Source of the DNA: an uncultured Lachnospiraceae bacterium
Lineage (GTDB): Bacteria > Bacillota > Clostridia > Lachnospirales > Lachnospiraceae
DNA: 64,000 nt
Assembly (NCBI GenBank): GCA_910586205.1
Contig: CAJUGD010000001.1
Location: 100,495 to 164,494, forward strand
Reading direction: 5' to 3'
The notes under the pieces are model-generated. The model ran no database searches. It saw only the letters and a program-made list of their open reading frames with translations, and was not told the DNA's origin. The translations under genes and the position numbers were made by a program. Positions 62,317 through 64,000 of this stretch are shown here, in pieces; within the stretch, counting starts at the first letter, position 1, and every line of letters begins with the position of its first letter.

Positions 62317-62357
62317 ATGCCAGAATCTTTTCAAAACAAAGGATTCTGGCATTTTGT
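62317..62357 (+). terminator. Terminator after the GSIII gene
   Basis: ATGCCAGAATC (62317-62327) and GATTCTGGCAT (62342-62352) are perfect arms, followed by TTTGTTT. Confidence 0.85.
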
Positions 62358-62481
62358 TTGCTTTGTAGAGTCAAATGGCGGAAAGGGCTTGTGCTTGCCA
62401 TCCCTTAATGATATAATTTTGATAATAAAATTCATATAATGTATTTTTATTATTTGTGGTTTTTAGAATACGGAATATACT

Positions 62482-62509
62482 TTGACAAAAGTTTTCTTTA
62501 TGTTATAAT
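62482..62509 (+). promoter_or_regulatory. Promoter of the PP2C gene
   Basis: TTGACA (62482-62487), a 16-base spacer and TATAAT (62504-62509) with TGT just before the -10 (extended). This is a strong promoter with a start point near 62516. Confidence 0.8.
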
Positions 62510-62570
62510 GAAACACGGTGATTCAGCCAGATAGCAAAGGCACTTTGCGAGACAAATATGAGGTGGTTTC

Positions 62571-63302
62571 ATGATTAAATTTTCATTGTTCAGTGATAAG
62601 GGCAGCAGGGAAAATAATGAAGATAATGTAGGAATGTACCAGGATGGAGAGGCATTCTGTTTTTTGCTGGCAGACGGTCTTGGAGGGCACGGAAAGGGAG
62701 AGGTGGCTTCTCAATTAGCAGTGGAGACTTCTGTGGGAAGATTTTCTGAAAGAGCAGGAGAGGAGACGTTTCTTCGGGATGCTTTTGAAGCAGCTCAGAA
62801 AGCCATTGCAGAGCGTCAGAGAGAGGATCGTACATGCCGGGACATGAAGACGACTTTGGTGATTTTGGAAATTGAGAAGGAGAGGATTCGCTGGGGACAT
62901 ATAGGAGATTCCCGTCTGTATTATTTTGTAAACGGCCGGATTCGAGAACGCACCTTAGATCACAGTGTGCCGCAGATGCTGGTTTCTGCCGGTGAAATAA
63001 AGGAAAAGGCGATCCGTCATCATCCGGATCGGAACAGGCTTCTGCGTGTTCTGGGAACGGACGGAGATGATGAGCCGGTGAATTATCAAGAGTCAGAGGT
63101 GGTTAAACGGACAGGCGGACAGGCTTTTTTGCTTTGCACAGACGGCTTTTGGGAGTTGATTGAGGAGAAGAAGATGGAGGCTGCATTAAAGAAAGCTTCA
63201 ACTCCTGATCAGTGGATTGCAGCGATGCAGGAGATTATCTGCAAGAACGGCCGCGGAACCAATATGGACAATTATTCTGCGGTAGCAGTATGGGTAAATT
63301 AA
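62571..63302 (+). CDS. PP2C family serine/threonine phosphatase
   Basis: A 243-residue PP2C (PrpC/Stp type) phosphatase. Metal-site motifs are SDKGSRENNEDNVG near residue 8, LADGLGGHGKGE near 31, WGHIGDSRLYYF near 108 and CTDGFWE near 185, with the closing DNYS near 235. It should remove phosphate from Ser/Thr on proteins in the cytoplasm, normally opposing a Hanks-type kinase. GAGGTGG precedes ATG 62571. It is 49 bases ahead of a repeat protein with acidic threonine motifs, a probable substrate or partner. No kinase is in the window. Confidence 0.93.
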   Translation: MIKFSLFSDKGSRENNEDNVGMYQDGEAFCFLLADGLGGHGKGEVASQLAVETSVGRFSERAGEETFLRDAFEAAQKAIAERQREDRTCRDMKTTLVILEIEKERIRWGHIGDSRLYYFVNGRIRERTLDHSVPQMLVSAGEIKEKAIRHHPDRNRLLRVLGTDGDDEPVNYQESEVVKRTGGQAFLLCTDGFWELIEEKKMEAALKKASTPDQWIAAMQEIICKNGRGTNMDNYSAVAVWVN

Positions 63303-63351
63303 TTGATAATACCGCAGGGTTTTCGGTGTAAAAGGGTTTGAGGAGGAGATT

Positions 63352-64000
63352 ATGGCGATTATACGGTGTGATAAAGGACATTATTATGACAATACAAAAT
63401 TTTCACAATGTCCACACTGCGGAGTTCTTCCCGTAATGGAGAAAGAAAAGGAAAATGGCAGGAACAACCATCAGCCTGTTGTGAAGACAAAGGCTAAATC
63501 AAAGTCAAAACTTTTTTCACTTTTTCACAGAGGAGAAGAAAAAAGGCAGGAGCCTTCGGTTCAGCAGGAGAGTTTAATGCAGGAAGACGACAGTACGATT
63601 GCCATGACAGAGGGTGTTCCCTTTGAGGAAGACGATTGTACAGTTGCTATGCCGGCGCCGCAGGAATCGTCAGCATTTGATGAGGACGAGGATCACACAA
63701 TAGCAATGGATGCAGTGAGCCAGGCACAGACATATGATGAGGATGATGATCGGACAATCGCAATGCCGTCGTCGTCTGAGCCGATGTATGAAGACGAGGA
63801 TGATGATCGGACGATAGCAATACCACGCTCATCTCAGCCGATGTATGAAGATGAGGATGATGATCGGACGATAGCAATACCACGCTCATCTGAGCCGATG
63901 TATGAGGATGAGGATGATGATCGGACAATCGCCATACCATCATCGTCTGAGCCGATGTATGAGGATGAGGATGATGATCGGACAATCGCCATACCATCAT
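63352..64000 (+). CDS. Zinc-ribbon protein with acidic threonine repeats, 3' end outside window
   Basis: The first 216 codons of an open frame starting at ATG 63352 (AGGAGGAG nine bases upstream). Residues 1-25 form a small zinc-binding motif: C6, H10 (CDKGHYYD) and C20/C23 (CPHCG). A basic linker follows (TKAKSKSKLFSLF). From about residue 75 acidic motifs with a central Thr recur: DDSTIAM, DDCTVAM, DEDHTIAM, then five near-identical copies of DDDRTIA(M/I)P at 19-residue spacing. No domain with known activity is reached. Some clostridial proteins of this shape end in an FHA domain; that is from memory and cannot be checked here. Confidence 0.72.
   Translation, partial: MAIIRCDKGHYYDNTKFSQCPHCGVLPVMEKEKENGRNNHQPVVKTKAKSKSKLFSLFHRGEEKRQEPSVQQESLMQEDDSTIAMTEGVPFEEDDCTVAMPAPQESSAFDEDEDHTIAMDAVSQAQTYDEDDDRTIAMPSSSEPMYEDEDDDRTIAIPRSSQPMYEDEDDDRTIAIPRSSEPMYEDEDDDRTIAIPSSSEPMYEDEDDDRTIAIPS
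63730..64000 (+). repeat. 57-base in-frame tandem repeat
   Basis: The CGGAC core recurs at 63751, 63808, 63865, 63922 and 63979, exactly 57 bases apart, so each unit adds 19 residues of the form PMYEDEDDDRTIAIPSSSE. Three older, degenerate units lie upstream (from about 63575). Copies differ mainly at third positions (ACGATA/ACAATC), pointing to selection on the protein. The array continues past the window edge. Confidence 0.9.

Noticed and set aside
63647..64000. Long open frame on the minus strand rich in His/Pro/Ser repeats
   Set aside because: It is the antisense shadow of the 57-base repeat array; it has no ribosome site and its periodicity is fully explained by the plus-strand protein.
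63730..64000. Regular 57-base repeats as a CRISPR array
   Set aside because: There are no distinct spacers, the whole unit repeats and stays in frame, and differences fall mostly at third codon positions.

Overview
The window looks like chromosomal DNA of an anaerobic, endospore-forming Gram-positive bacterium, most likely a Lachnospiraceae (Clostridium cluster XIVa) gut organism. The evidence is a SpoIIR homologue, a CotS-like spore coat protein, a ChW-repeat polysaccharide deacetylase, acidic tails on RpoB and RpoC, a type III glutamine synthetase, lipoprotein-type binding proteins, and strong Shine-Dalgarno sites with textbook sigma-A promoters. This assignment is inferred from gene content. 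No rRNA, tRNA, CRISPR array, phage or insertion sequence was found.

Layout. 1-3.4 kb holds the end of an AEC transporter, a PPC-domain protein, a MATE exporter and a GldA-like dehydrogenase. 3.5-3.85 kb is a compound inverted-repeat element. 3.85-15.3 kb is an aldarate (galactarate/glucarate) locus: two paralogous LysR regulators around garD, a DUF3137-like membrane protein, a tripartite tricarboxylate-type (TTT) transporter, gudD, a LarA-like protein and a GntR regulator. 15.4-19 kb is a heterodimeric ABC exporter. 19-27.5 kb has an EamA transporter and a TetR-controlled RND efflux operon with two TolC-like proteins. 27.4-31.2 kb has spoIIR, ddl, murI, a DUF1934 protein and a small membrane protein. 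31.3-39.1 kb is rpoB-rpoC, without the usual ribosomal-protein neighbours. 39.2-45.7 kb has an iron-linked Cys-rich peptide, the deacetylase, the CotS-like protein, phosphoglucomutase and threonine synthase. 45.8-58 kb is a second sugar-acid locus: PfkB kinase, a mannitol-dehydrogenase-family enzyme, GntR regulator, uxaA, a second LarA-like protein, a LivKHMGF-type ABC importer, an SDR and an HpaI-type aldolase. 58.1-59.1 kb is class II aldolase. 59.2-60.1 kb is an AT-rich patch with a gene remnant and an orphan gene. 60.2-62.3 kb is glutamine synthetase III. 62.5-64 kb is a PP2C phosphatase followed by a protein with acidic, threonine-bearing 19-residue repeats that runs off the window.

How the genes fit together. 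Both sugar-acid loci pair an SAF/UxaA-type dehydratase (GarD or UxaA) with a LarA-superfamily protein that keeps the His/His/Lys/His set of nickel-pincer racemases, plus an importer and a GntR regulator. The simplest reading is that each LarA-like enzyme interconverts hydroxy-acid epimers so that one dehydratase can serve more substrates. The aldolase in the second locus could cleave keto-deoxy sugar acids from either locus. The RND operon and the PP2C/repeat-protein pair are the other two regions most worth experimental attention.
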